Positions 51,041 through 59,120 of a stretch of 64,000 nucleotides of DNA are shown one piece after another. The notes under the pieces were generated by a model. That model worked only from the letters and a program-made list of their open reading frames with translations. It was not told the DNA's origin and ran no database searches. The position numbers and the translations under genes were made by a program. The stretch spans positions 150,029-214,028 of the forward strand of contig NZ_JAPNTZ010000020.1 in assembly GCF_026626335.1 (NCBI RefSeq). Direction: 5' to 3'. The DNA is from Paractinoplanes pyxinae. GTDB lineage: Bacteria; Actinomycetota; Actinomycetes; Mycobacteriales; Micromonosporaceae. Each line of letters begins with the position of its first letter. Position 1 is the stretch's first letter.

Positions 51041-52219
51041 ATGGAACTGATCATCGACGGGCACAACGACCTGCCCATGCAGCTGCGTGGGCGCTTCGGC
51101 TATCGCGTGGACGGGCTCGACGAGCCGCGCCCCGAGCTGCAGACGGACATTCCGCGGCTGCGGGCGGGCCGGGTCGGCGGGCAGTTCTGGTCGGTGTACG
51201 TGCCGGGTGACCTGGGCGAGCCCGAGGCCGTCGTGGCGACCATGGAGCAGATCGACGCCGTCTACCGGATGGCCGCCGCCTACCCGGACGACTTCGCCAT
51301 CGCGTACAGCGCCGACCACGTCGAGCAGGCGATGGCGGCCGGCCAGATCGCCTCCCTGATCGGGATCGAGGGCGGGCACAGCCTGGCCACCTCGCTCGGC
51401 GTGCTGCGGTCGTTCGCCCGGCTGGGCGTCCGCTACGTGACTTTGACCCACAACGAGAACCTGTCGTGGGCCGATTCCGCCGCGCGCGAGCCGCAGGTGG
51501 GGGGTCTCAACGACGAAGGGCGTGCGGTCGTACGCGAGATGCAGCGCATAGGCGTGCTGGTCGACCTGTCCCACGTGGCTCCGGTGACGATGCACGCCGC
51601 GCTCGACACAGCGTTCGCTCCGGTGATCTTCAGCCATTCCGGCGTACGGGCGTTGCACGATCACCCTCGCAACGTGCCCGACGACGTGCTGACCCGGCTG
51701 CGCGACAACGGCGGGGTGATCCAGCTGACGTTTGTCGCGCCGTTCCTGTCGGCCGAGTACCGGGCCTGGTGGGCCGCCGCCGACGCGGAATGGCAGCGCC
51801 TCGGACCGGCCCCGCGCCCCGCCGACTGGCCGCGGGCGCCCCGCCCCGGCGAAGACCCGGCGGCAATGCCGGAGTGGCCCGGACCGGACCGCCTGGTCGA
51901 GCCGGAGTTCGCGTCGTGGCTGGCCGCCAACCCCCGCCCGCCGGTGACGGTGGCCCAGGTGGCCGATCACGTGGAGCACGCCCGCGACGTGGCCGGCCTC
52001 GATCACGTCGGTCTGGGCGGCGACTACGACGGCACGGTCGACCTGCCCGACGGGATGGGTGACGTGTCGAGCTATCCGCTGCTGCTGACCGAGCTTTCCG
52101 GCCGCGGCTGGTCGGAGCAGGAGCTGGGCAAGCTGGCCGGCGGGAACATTTTGCGGGTGCTGCGCGAGTCGGAACGCCTGGCCGAGGAGCCGCTCTGGCC
52201 CCTCACTCCCGCCCGCTAG
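51041..52219 (+). CDS. Membrane-dipeptidase-like peptidase (family M19)
   Basis: 392 residues. The zinc-binding DGHND is at 6-10 (His8, Asp10), the bridging Glu is in 'SLIGIEGGHSLATS', and His ligands in 'LVDLSHVAPVTMHAAL' and 'VIFSHSGVRALHDHPRN'. This is the renal-dipeptidase family, which hydrolyses dipeptides including D-amino acid containing ones. No signal peptide; cytosolic. Its stop codon lies in the first unit of a 19-bp tandem repeat. Confidence 0.94.
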   Translation: MELIIDGHNDLPMQLRGRFGYRVDGLDEPRPELQTDIPRLRAGRVGGQFWSVYVPGDLGEPEAVVATMEQIDAVYRMAAAYPDDFAIAYSADHVEQAMAAGQIASLIGIEGGHSLATSLGVLRSFARLGVRYVTLTHNENLSWADSAAREPQVGGLNDEGRAVVREMQRIGVLVDLSHVAPVTMHAALDTAFAPVIFSHSGVRALHDHPRNVPDDVLTRLRDNGGVIQLTFVAPFLSAEYRAWWAAADAEWQRLGPAPRPADWPRAPRPGEDPAAMPEWPGPDRLVEPEFASWLAANPRPPVTVAQVADHVEHARDVAGLDHVGLGGDYDGTVDLPDGMGDVSSYPLLLTELSGRGWSEQELGKLAGGNILRVLRESERLAEEPLWPLTPAR

Positions 52220-52337
52220 GTTTTCACCGCCCGCTGGGATTTCGCCCGCCCGCTGGGGTTTCGCCCGCCCGCTGGGGTTTCGCCCGCCCGCTGGGGTTTC
52301 GCCCGCCCGCTGGGGTTTCGCCCGCCCGTCAGGCGAG
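52209..52337. repeat. 19-bp tandem repeat between convergent genes
   Basis: Two diverged 18-base units (52209-52244), four perfect copies of CCCGCCCGCTGGGGTTTCG (52245-52320) and a partial unit (52321 onward). The first unit contains the TAG stop of the dipeptidase and the partial unit the stop of the response regulator, so the array exactly fills the gap between the two gene ends. Confidence 0.9.
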
Positions 52338-52985
52338 ACCGGCGTCGTGGACGAGGATCGCCACCTGGACGCGGTTGTTGAGCTCGAGCTTGATCAGCAG
52401 GCGCGAGACGTGCGCCTTCACGGTGGCGATGGACATGTGCAGCTCGGCCGCGATCTCGGCGTTCGAGCTGCCCCGGGCCAGGCCGAAAGCCACGTCGCGT
52501 TCGCGCTCGCTGAGCTGGTCGAGCCGCTGGGCGGCCCGGCTGCGCGAGGGCGGGGCCGGGGCGGCCACGTGCGCGATCAACTGACGGGTGACGGTGGGCG
52601 AGAGCATGGCCTCGCCCGCCGCGACCCGGCGCACGGCCCGCAGGATCTCGGCCGGGGGCGTGTCTTTGAGCAGGAAGCCGCTGGCCCCGGCCCGCAGCGC
52701 GCGCAGCACGTACTCGTCGGCGTCGAACGTCGTCAGCACGATGACCTCGGGCGCGCCGGGCCGGCTGCGCAGGGTCTCGGTGGCGGCCAGCCCGTCGACG
52801 CGGGGCATGCGGATGTCCATGAGCACGACATCGGGCTGGTGCTGGGACACCGCGCCCGGCACCTCAGCCCCGTCGGTCGCCTCGCCGACGACGGCCACAT
52901 CGGGCGCGGCCGACAGGATCATGCCGAGGCCGGCCCGCACCAGGGCGTCGTCGTCGACCAGCAACACCCGCACGGGCTCGCTCAC
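52329..52985 (-). CDS. NarL/LuxR-type response regulator
   Basis: 218 residues: receiver with 'VLLVDDDALVRAG', phospho-acceptor Asp57 ('DVVLMDIRMPR') and Lys in 'FLLKDTPP'; C-terminal LuxR helix-turn-helix 'LSERERDVAFGLARGSSNAE', 'IAAELHMSIATVKAHVSRLL'. GTG 52985 follows GGGAGG. Partner kinase lies upstream. Together they likely control the divergent ABC exporter at 54449-56133. Confidence 0.94.
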   Translation of the reverse strand: MSEPVRVLLVDDDALVRAGLGMILSAAPDVAVVGEATDGAEVPGAVSQHQPDVVLMDIRMPRVDGLAATETLRSRPGAPEVIVLTTFDADEYVLRALRAGASGFLLKDTPPAEILRAVRRVAAGEAMLSPTVTRQLIAHVAAPAPPSRSRAAQRLDQLSERERDVAFGLARGSSNAEIAAELHMSIATVKAHVSRLLIKLELNNRVQVAILVHDAGLA

Positions 52986-53058
52986 GCCGCCTCCCGCCCG
53001 CTCACGCCGCTGCCCCCACACGCCCGCTCACGCCGCTGCGCCCACCCGCTCACGCCGC
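52980..53058. repeat. Four copies of GCTCACGCCGC at the kinase/regulator junction
   Basis: GCTCACGCCGC occurs at 52980, 53000, 53026 and 53048 (periods 20, 26 and 22). On the minus strand each copy reads GCGGCGTGAGC and contains GTGA. The first gives the kinase its TGA stop, the last gives the regulator its GTG start. Confidence 0.85.
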
Positions 53059-54318
53059 CGCCTCCACCCGTTCGGATGCCGGCTCGGCCTCGCGCGGCCA
53101 CGGCAGCCAGGCGGTCAGCGCGAACTCGTTCTGCGGGGTGCGGCCGTGGCTGAGGCGGCCGCCGGCCAGCGTCGCCCGCTCGGTCAGGCCGACCAGACCG
53201 GTGCCGGTGCCCGGGATCGCGGCGGACGGGCCACCGATCGGCCACGGGTTACTCACCTGGATCACCAGGCCGTCACCGGCCGAGCCGGCCACGTCGACCC
53301 GGACCACCGTGCCGGGGGCGTGCTTGCGGGCGTTGGTCAGGCCCTCTTGCACGATGCGGTAGGCCGTGCGGCCGGTGCCGGCGGGAACGGCGGCCGGCTC
53401 GATGCGGACGTCGAGGCTGACCTTCACCCCGGCCGAGCGCGATTCCTCGGCCAGCGCGGGCAGCGCACCCAGCGTGGGCTGCGGCGGCTCGGGTTCGCCG
53501 TCCGGCCGGTCGGCGCGCAGCACGCCGATCACCTCGCGCAGGTCTTGCAGGGCCTGGTGGGCGCTGGCCCGGATGACCCCGGCCGCCTTGCTGACCTCAT
53601 CGGGTGTGGCGTCCGGTTTGATCTCGAGCGCGCCCGCGTGCAGGCTCAGCAGCGAGATGCGGTGGGCCAGCACGTCGTGCATCTCGCGGGCGATGCGGGT
53701 GCGCTCGACCGAACGGGCCTGCGCCACGCGCAGCTGCTGCTCGGACTCGGCCCGCTCGGCCCGGTCGCGCAGCGAGAGCACGAGCTGCCGCCGCGAGCGG
53801 ATCACCATGCCCCACAGGCTGACGATGATGACGAAGGCGGCCCCCCAGCCCACCGTCTGGCCGTAGGGCCGCCCGTCCTCGGGGCGCAACAGCGGGAAGA
53901 TCGCATTGGTCACGAGCCCGGCCGCCGCGAATACCGCCAGCACCCCGAACCGGCGGTGCACGGCCACGGTGAACAGCACGATCAGACACAGCGGGCCGGC
54001 CGACACGGCGAAGACCGAGACGACGGCGGCGAAGACGGCGAGCGGGATCAGCAGCCGGCCCCGGCGCCACCACAGCCCGGCGCCCAGCACGGTGCCGACC
54101 GCGAAGTCGAGCCAGACCAGCCACAGAGCCGAGCCCTCCCACTCGGGCACGACGCTGACGTTGGCACTGTTGAGATCCCAGGTGGCGAGCACGCAGAAGC
54201 CGTAGCCGATGACGAAGCACAGCGCATCGATGATCCAGTCGCGCGTGCTGCGCCGGGTGGCCTGCGTTTCGAACGCCGCCGGGAGCAACCAGCGGTATTC
54301 GGGCTTCACCTTTCTCAC
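53050..54318 (-). CDS. LiaS/DesK-type sensor histidine kinase
   Basis: 422 residues: four to six N-terminal helices (about 25-165), a short coiled linker ('RDRAERAESEQQLRVAQARS'), HisKA_3 with His214 in 'RIAREMHDVLAHRISLLSLH', and HATPase_c with 'VQEGLTNARKHAPG' and 'GTGTGLVGLTERA'. No large sensing domain outside, so it senses within the membrane, as is common for kinases regulating ABC-2 exporters. Start GTG 54318 or 54309. It lies back to back with the ABC exporter genes. Confidence 0.93.
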   Translation of the reverse strand: MRKVKPEYRWLLPAAFETQATRRSTRDWIIDALCFVIGYGFCVLATWDLNSANVSVVPEWEGSALWLVWLDFAVGTVLGAGLWWRRGRLLIPLAVFAAVVSVFAVSAGPLCLIVLFTVAVHRRFGVLAVFAAAGLVTNAIFPLLRPEDGRPYGQTVGWGAAFVIIVSLWGMVIRSRRQLVLSLRDRAERAESEQQLRVAQARSVERTRIAREMHDVLAHRISLLSLHAGALEIKPDATPDEVSKAAGVIRASAHQALQDLREVIGVLRADRPDGEPEPPQPTLGALPALAEESRSAGVKVSLDVRIEPAAVPAGTGRTAYRIVQEGLTNARKHAPGTVVRVDVAGSAGDGLVIQVSNPWPIGGPSAAIPGTGTGLVGLTERATLAGGRLSHGRTPQNEFALTAWLPWPREAEPASERVEAAA

Positions 54319-54448
54319 GCCGCCGACTCTACGGCCGGTCGGCGAGGCCGGATACCTACCAAAGTCGGTGGTCGGGCCCGACCAAGGTTCTGGCCGGCCG
54401 ACCTCCGGCCGACGCGCCCCACCGGTCGCTCCCGGCACGCTGAGAAGC

Positions 54449-55348
54449 ATGATCACGGTCGAACGACTCACGAAAAGGTACGGCGGCCACCCCGCGGTCG
54501 ACGACGTGTCCTTCACCTGCGAGCCCGGCACGGTGACCGGATTCCTCGGGCCCAACGGCGCCGGCAAGTCCACCACCATGCGGATGATCTGCGGGCTCAC
54601 CCCGCCCACGTCCGGCTCGGCGACCGTCGGAAGCACCCCCTACCGCCGGCTGGGCAACCCCGGGCGCCACGTCGGTGTGCTGCTCGACGCGTCGGCCCAG
54701 CACTCCGGCCGTACGGGACGGGAAGTTCTGTCCCTGGCCGCCATCACCATGGGCATCGACAAGCGCGAGGTGCCCAAGGCCCTCGACCGGGTGGGGCTCA
54801 ACGCGACAGCGGGCAAGCGCCGCGTCCGCGCCTACTCCCTGGGCATGCGGCAGCGGCTCGGCCTGGCCCTGGCCCTGCTGGGCGACCCGGCCGTGCTGAT
54901 CCTGGACGAGCCGGCCAACGGGCTCGACCCCGAGGGCATCTACTGGATGCGCGGCCTGCTGCGCGACTTCGCCGACCGCGGCGGCACGGTGCTGCTCTCG
55001 TCCCACCTGCTGCGCGAGGTCGAGGCGGTGGCCGACCGGCTGGTCGTGATCGGCGCCGGGAAGATCGTCGCGCAGGGTGACAAGGCGGAGCTGCTGGCTC
55101 AGAGCGGAACGCTGGTGCGCGCGGCCGATCCCGCCGCGCTCGCGATGGTGCTCGAACGCGCGGGCCTGACCGGCACCAGGACGACCGACGGGGGCGTCGT
55201 GGTGCCGACCGGTTCCGAGGTGATCGGCCGGGCCGCCGCCGACGCCGGGCTCGTCCTGCTCGAACTGCGCCCGGCCGGGTCCGGCGGCCTCGAGCAGATG
55301 TTCCTCACCCTGACCGCCGGCGATTCCGTCAAGGAGGCCGTCCGATGA
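54449..55348 (+). CDS. ABC-2 exporter ATP-binding protein
   Basis: 299 residues: Walker A GPNGAGKST, Q-loop 'LLDASAQHSG', signature 'YSLGMRQRLGLALALLGDP', Walker B 'VLILDEPANGLDP', H-loop 'LLSSHLLREV'. The signature is the LSxGMxQR form of bacitracin/drug exporter ATPases (DrrA/BcrA group). The C-terminal 80 residues vary. Its TGA overlaps the permease ATG (55345-55348). Confidence 0.94.
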   Translation: MITVERLTKRYGGHPAVDDVSFTCEPGTVTGFLGPNGAGKSTTMRMICGLTPPTSGSATVGSTPYRRLGNPGRHVGVLLDASAQHSGRTGREVLSLAAITMGIDKREVPKALDRVGLNATAGKRRVRAYSLGMRQRLGLALALLGDPAVLILDEPANGLDPEGIYWMRGLLRDFADRGGTVLLSSHLLREVEAVADRLVVIGAGKIVAQGDKAELLAQSGTLVRAADPAALAMVLERAGLTGTRTTDGGVVVPTGSEVIGRAAADAGLVLLELRPAGSGGLEQMFLTLTAGDSVKEAVR

Positions 55349-56133
55349 CCGCCGTTCTCACCGAGACCCAAGTTCCTTCCGTACGCTCGGAGAGCAGCCG
55401 CCCCGTGCCGCTGACCCGGCTGACCCTGGTCGAATTGCGGAAGCTGGCCGACACCCGGGCCGGGCTCTGGCTGCTGATCGTCATCGGCCTGGCCACCGTC
55501 GGCACCTCGGCGATCATGCTGGGCTGGGCGCCCGACGCCGAGCAGACCTTCGAGGGCTTCTTCGGCTTCGGCCTGCTCCCCTCGGCCGTGCTGCTGCCTG
55601 TGCTCGGCATCCTCTCGATGACCGCCGAGTGGTCGCAGCGGACCGCGCTCACCACCTTCACCCTGGTGCCGGCCCGGGAAAGGGTGATCGCGGCCAAGCT
55701 GGCGGCCGGCGTCATCATCGCGATCGCCTCGACGGTTGCGACGCTGGCTCTCGCCGCGGCGGCCAACCTGCTGGGCGGGGCGCTCGGCGCCGACGCCGGC
55801 TGGGACATCGCGGGCTCGCTGATCTGGCAGGGGCTGGCCATGCAGGTCTTGTACGTGCTGATGGGGCTGGGCTTCGGCGCGCTGCTGCTGAACTCGCCGC
55901 TGGCCATCGTGGGGTTCTTCGCGCTGCCGATGGTGTGGACCATCCTCGGCTCGACGATCAAGGCGCTGGCCACGGCCTCGGAGTGGATCGACATCAACAC
56001 CACGACCACCGCCATGGGCGAGGCGAACATGACGGGCGGCGAGTGGGCGCGGGTCGGCGTCTCGGCCGCCATCTGGGTGCTGGTGCCGCTGGTGCTGGGC
56101 ATCTGGCGGGTGCTGCGGCGCGAGGTCTCGTAG
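55345..56133 (+). CDS. ABC-2 type permease
   Basis: 262 residues with six hydrophobic segments: 'LTLVELRKLADTRAGLW' is the typical start of BcrB/NatB-like permeases, followed by 'FGLLPSAVLLPVLGILSMTA' and 'PLAIVGFFALPMVWTILG'. It pairs with the ATPase upstream to export an unknown compound (peptide antibiotic or lipid are common). Likely controlled by the neighbouring LiaS/NarL-like system. Confidence 0.9.
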   Translation: MTAVLTETQVPSVRSESSRPVPLTRLTLVELRKLADTRAGLWLLIVIGLATVGTSAIMLGWAPDAEQTFEGFFGFGLLPSAVLLPVLGILSMTAEWSQRTALTTFTLVPARERVIAAKLAAGVIIAIASTVATLALAAAANLLGGALGADAGWDIAGSLIWQGLAMQVLYVLMGLGFGALLLNSPLAIVGFFALPMVWTILGSTIKALATASEWIDINTTTTAMGEANMTGGEWARVGVSAAIWVLVPLVLGIWRVLRREVS

Positions 56134-56155
56134 GCACGGGGGTACCGTCGGGGGC

Positions 56156-56422
56156 ATGCCCATCGGTGCCCAACCCCCCGGGCGGCGCGGCACGGTCGAA
56201 GAGCCGTACAGCCCGCTCAACCTGCGGCTCATCCTGGCCGCCTTCGGGTTCGTGGTCTGCACCGTCCTGGCCGTCCTGCTGTTCCGGGCCGGCTGGACGG
56301 TGCCGGGCTGGCTGCTGCTGGCCTGGGCCGCGGTGGCCCTGGTCGACATCGTGGTGGTGCAGTTCCGCCGCCGGGCCCGCCGCCGGGCCGAGGGCGGTCG
56401 CGACCACTCGCTCTTCGAATAG
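56156..56422 (+). CDS. Small two-helix membrane protein (DUF6343-like)
   Basis: 88 residues: 'YSPLNLRLILAAFGFVVCTV' starts the first helix, 'GWLLLAWAAVALVDIVVVQF' the second, then an Arg-rich end 'RRRARRRAEG'. It resembles the DUF6343 family of actinobacteria; function unknown. It follows the permease by 22 bases and could be in the same transcript. Confidence 0.7.
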   Translation: MPIGAQPPGRRGTVEEPYSPLNLRLILAAFGFVVCTVLAVLLFRAGWTVPGWLLLAWAAVALVDIVVVQFRRRARRRAEGGRDHSLFE

Positions 56423-56461
56423 GCGCTCACCTGCCACTTCTGGTGGGTAGCGTCCGTTTGC

Positions 56462-58471
56462 ATGAGGATCGCAGCTCTTCTGGTGGTCGTGCTGGTGGCC
56501 GGCGCTCCGGTGCCGGCGCAGGCGCAGGCGCAGGCGAACGAGGTTGCGGCTTCCTCCGACGTACGGGAAATGACCCGCACCGATCTCACCCTGGCCGACC
56601 CACCGCGACCGCGGCCGCAAGGCCGTGCGACGGCGCAACCGACACCGCCGGTCGGGACGGTGCGCGAGTGGCTCGGACTCGACGACACGACAGGCAAGCT
56701 TTATCCCAAGAAGTACACGCTGAAGGCGGTCGGCGAACACGTCGAGGTGTGGGTGGCGCAGGACCTCGCCTTCCCGGCCGCCGACTGCCGCAAGAACGCG
56801 ATCGAAGTCACCGAGGCCAACATCGCGGCGCTGGTCGACGAGTTCGACCACACCATCTATCCGAAGGAGACGGCGGTCTTCAGCACGCCGCCCGACCGGG
56901 ACGGCACGCGCGCGACGACCGAGGGCGACTTCACGGGCGACGGCGACAAGACGGTGACGCTGGTCGACAACGTCCGCGACGCGAACTACTTCACCTTCCC
57001 GAAGGCCGTCACCTACATCGCCGGCTTCTTCTCGCAGCAGCTCACCGAACTCGTCGACCGCAACGTGCTCACGATCGACGCCTACGACTGGAAGCACCGG
57101 CTCGGCGCGCGGCCGGGGGACGACCCCACCGACGACCTGTGCACCAGCCGGCCCGCGCGGCCCCGCATGTACGAGGCGACCTACGCCCACGAGTGGCAGC
57201 ACCTGCTTTCGTACTATGCCGACCCCGACGAGACCACCTGGCTCGACGAAGGCCTCTCGGACTTCGCGGCGACGCTGACCGGCTACACCGACGCGCGGGC
57301 AGCCATCGATCAGCCGGGCAACGACACCCACCTGATGTGCTTCCAGGGCTACGGACCGGTGAAGACGAGGTACAACGCCAACCCGCGCGACTGCGGCGGG
57401 CCGCAGAACTCGCTGAACCTGTGGGACGAGGGCACGCCCAGCGAGGTGCTGGCCGACTACGGCAACGCCTTCCAGTTCGTGCTTTACCTGCGCGATCGCT
57501 TCGGCACGGAGGTGGTGTCGGCGCTGCACCGCGACCGGCAGCAGCAAGGGCTGGCGGCGGTGCAGGCGGCGCTGCCGGCCGGGGTGGCGCTCGCTGACGT
57601 GCTGCACGACTACCAACTGATGACGCTGCTCGACGGGACAGTGCGAAGCGTCGCGGGGGTGCCGCTCGCCTCCGTGACGGCGGCGAGCCTGCGATCGTCG
57701 GTCAACCTGAAAAACAAGACGGCCTTCGGCGCGCCGGGGGTGGCCCCGAACGGCGCGGACTACGTGCCGCTGCCGACGCCGCTGACCTCGGTGTCGTTCG
57801 ACGGCGCGAAGCAGCTGGACCCTCTGCCGCTGGGGTGGACGGTCGCCGACAAGACCCTCTTCTCGGGGAATCGGAACAACCTCGACTCGTACGCCGTCCG
57901 GCGCGTCAGGATTCCGGCCGGCCGGCCCGAGCTCGCGCTGGAGACGGCGTACGCGGCCGAGGAACGCCACGACTTCGGCTACGTCACCATCTCGATCAAC
58001 GGGGGGCGGACCTTCCACTCGGTGACCGGGGACAAGACGGTGCCGGGGCCGCTCGGGCCCGGGCTGACCGGCGCCAGCGGCGGTGTCGTCACCGTCAGAT
58101 ACAACCTTTCCCCGTACGCCGGCAAGGACGTACTGCTCGGGCTGCGCTACGTGACGGACGGCGCCGTGGCCAAGGGCGGCTGGCGCATCGGCACCATGAC
58201 CCTGGCCGGGCGCACCCTGAGCACCGGCGGCACCCTGACCGGCTGGAAGGCGCCCACCGAGATCGTGCCGACGCCGGTGCACAACTGGAACGTGCGCCTG
58301 GTCGGCCTGCGTGGGCGTCACGCCGAAGTGGTGGCCCTGACCGACTTCACCCGGCTCACCTCCTATCCCAAGGTCGTGGCCGTCGTCTCGCATGACGCAC
58401 CGTCCGAGACGGAGACGCGCTCCGCCCGCTACCGCCTGGTCGCCAACGGCGTCCTGCAGTCGGGCGGCTAG
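56462..58471 (+). CDS. Secreted zinc metalloprotease-like protein (M6-like)
   Basis: 669 residues. Sec signal peptide ending VPAQA. The zinc motif HEWQH is at 243-247 ('YAHEWQHLLSYY') and the third ligand is probably Glu263 in 'TWLDEGLSDFAA', as in gluzincin/immune-inhibitor A-like proteases. The C-terminal 250 residues contain beta-sandwich repeats such as 'SYAVRRVRIPAGRPELALET' and 'YNLSPYAGKDVLLGLRY', like the M6 C-terminal part. Expected to act outside the cell as a protease. It begins 39 bases after the small membrane protein. Confidence 0.85.
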   Translation: MRIAALLVVVLVAGAPVPAQAQAQANEVAASSDVREMTRTDLTLADPPRPRPQGRATAQPTPPVGTVREWLGLDDTTGKLYPKKYTLKAVGEHVEVWVAQDLAFPAADCRKNAIEVTEANIAALVDEFDHTIYPKETAVFSTPPDRDGTRATTEGDFTGDGDKTVTLVDNVRDANYFTFPKAVTYIAGFFSQQLTELVDRNVLTIDAYDWKHRLGARPGDDPTDDLCTSRPARPRMYEATYAHEWQHLLSYYADPDETTWLDEGLSDFAATLTGYTDARAAIDQPGNDTHLMCFQGYGPVKTRYNANPRDCGGPQNSLNLWDEGTPSEVLADYGNAFQFVLYLRDRFGTEVVSALHRDRQQQGLAAVQAALPAGVALADVLHDYQLMTLLDGTVRSVAGVPLASVTAASLRSSVNLKNKTAFGAPGVAPNGADYVPLPTPLTSVSFDGAKQLDPLPLGWTVADKTLFSGNRNNLDSYAVRRVRIPAGRPELALETAYAAEERHDFGYVTISINGGRTFHSVTGDKTVPGPLGPGLTGASGGVVTVRYNLSPYAGKDVLLGLRYVTDGAVAKGGWRIGTMTLAGRTLSTGGTLTGWKAPTEIVPTPVHNWNVRLVGLRGRHAEVVALTDFTRLTSYPKVVAVVSHDAPSETETRSARYRLVANGVLQSGG

Positions 58472-58489
58472 GACGGCCATGCTAGCTCA

Positions 58490-58519
58490 TTGACAGTGTC
58501 ACCGTGACAGTGTCAGAGT
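58490..58519 (+). promoter_or_regulatory. MerR-type promoter with two TGACA-G-TGTCA palindromes
   Basis: TGACAGTGTCA occurs at 58491-58501 and 58505-58515, a 14-base step. The first holds a consensus -35 (TTGACA, 58490-58495); an 18-base spacer leads to CAGAGT (58514-58519) and the ATG follows 7 bases later. This fits a MerR-controlled, leaderless promoter. Confidence 0.6.
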
Positions 58520-58526
58520 GGTCGGC

Positions 58527-59120
58527 ATGTGGACGCTCGACGAGTTGGTGGAACGGGTGCGCGAGGCCCTCGAGGCCGAATACCCCGGCGCACCGAACGG
58601 CCGCGTCCGCGACCTGCCCGATCGCCGCGCCATCCGGTGGTATTCGTCGATCGGCCTGGTCGACCGGCCGCTCGGCATGCGCGGCCGCTCCGCGCTCTAC
58701 GGCCCCCGCCACCTCGAGCAACTGGTGGCCATCAAGCGCCGCCAGGCCGAGGGGCTGACCCTGGCTCAGATCCAGGCCGAGCTCACCGGCCTGTCCCCGT
58801 CCGCGCTCACCGACATCGCGCACGTGCCGCCCGGCCTGCTGGTCATGGTCGACGACGAGGCGCTTGACCAGCACGCTCCCCGCCCCCGCTTCTGGGCCTC
58901 GCCGCCGGCCCCTTCCGCTCCTGCGGCAACCCCGCCGCCCGCCTCGGCGCAACCGTTCACCGGGCTTGCGCTCGGCGGCGGCGTCCTGCTGCTCGTTCCG
59001 CACGCCCTCTCCGAAAGCGACCTCGACGCCGTCGCCGAGGCCGCCGCACCCTTGCTCGCCCTGCTCACTGCCCGAGGCTTGACCGTCGCCGAAGGCTCGA
59101 TCGATGGGAGTCCGTCATGA
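58527..59120 (+). CDS. MerR-family regulator
   Basis: 197 residues. 'MWTLDELVERVREALEAEYP' precedes the MerR winged helix, here 'RVRDLPDRRAIRWYSSIGLV' and 'YGPRHLEQLVAIKRRQAEGL', then 'TLAQIQAELTGLSPSAL'. The remaining ~90 residues are Pro/Ala-rich and end in a small beta/alpha segment; no Cys ligand for metals is present. ATG 58527 is preferred (leaderless fit); GTG 58518 is possible. Its stop overlaps the VIT/VWA gene start (ATGA, 59117-59120), so both are made together. Confidence 0.85.
   Translation: MWTLDELVERVREALEAEYPGAPNGRVRDLPDRRAIRWYSSIGLVDRPLGMRGRSALYGPRHLEQLVAIKRRQAEGLTLAQIQAELTGLSPSALTDIAHVPPGLLVMVDDEALDQHAPRPRFWASPPAPSAPAATPPPASAQPFTGLALGGGVLLLVPHALSESDLDAVAEAAAPLLALLTARGLTVAEGSIDGSPS

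Noticed and set aside
52245..52320. CRISPR-like direct repeats
   Set aside because: The 19-bp units are directly tandem without spacers.
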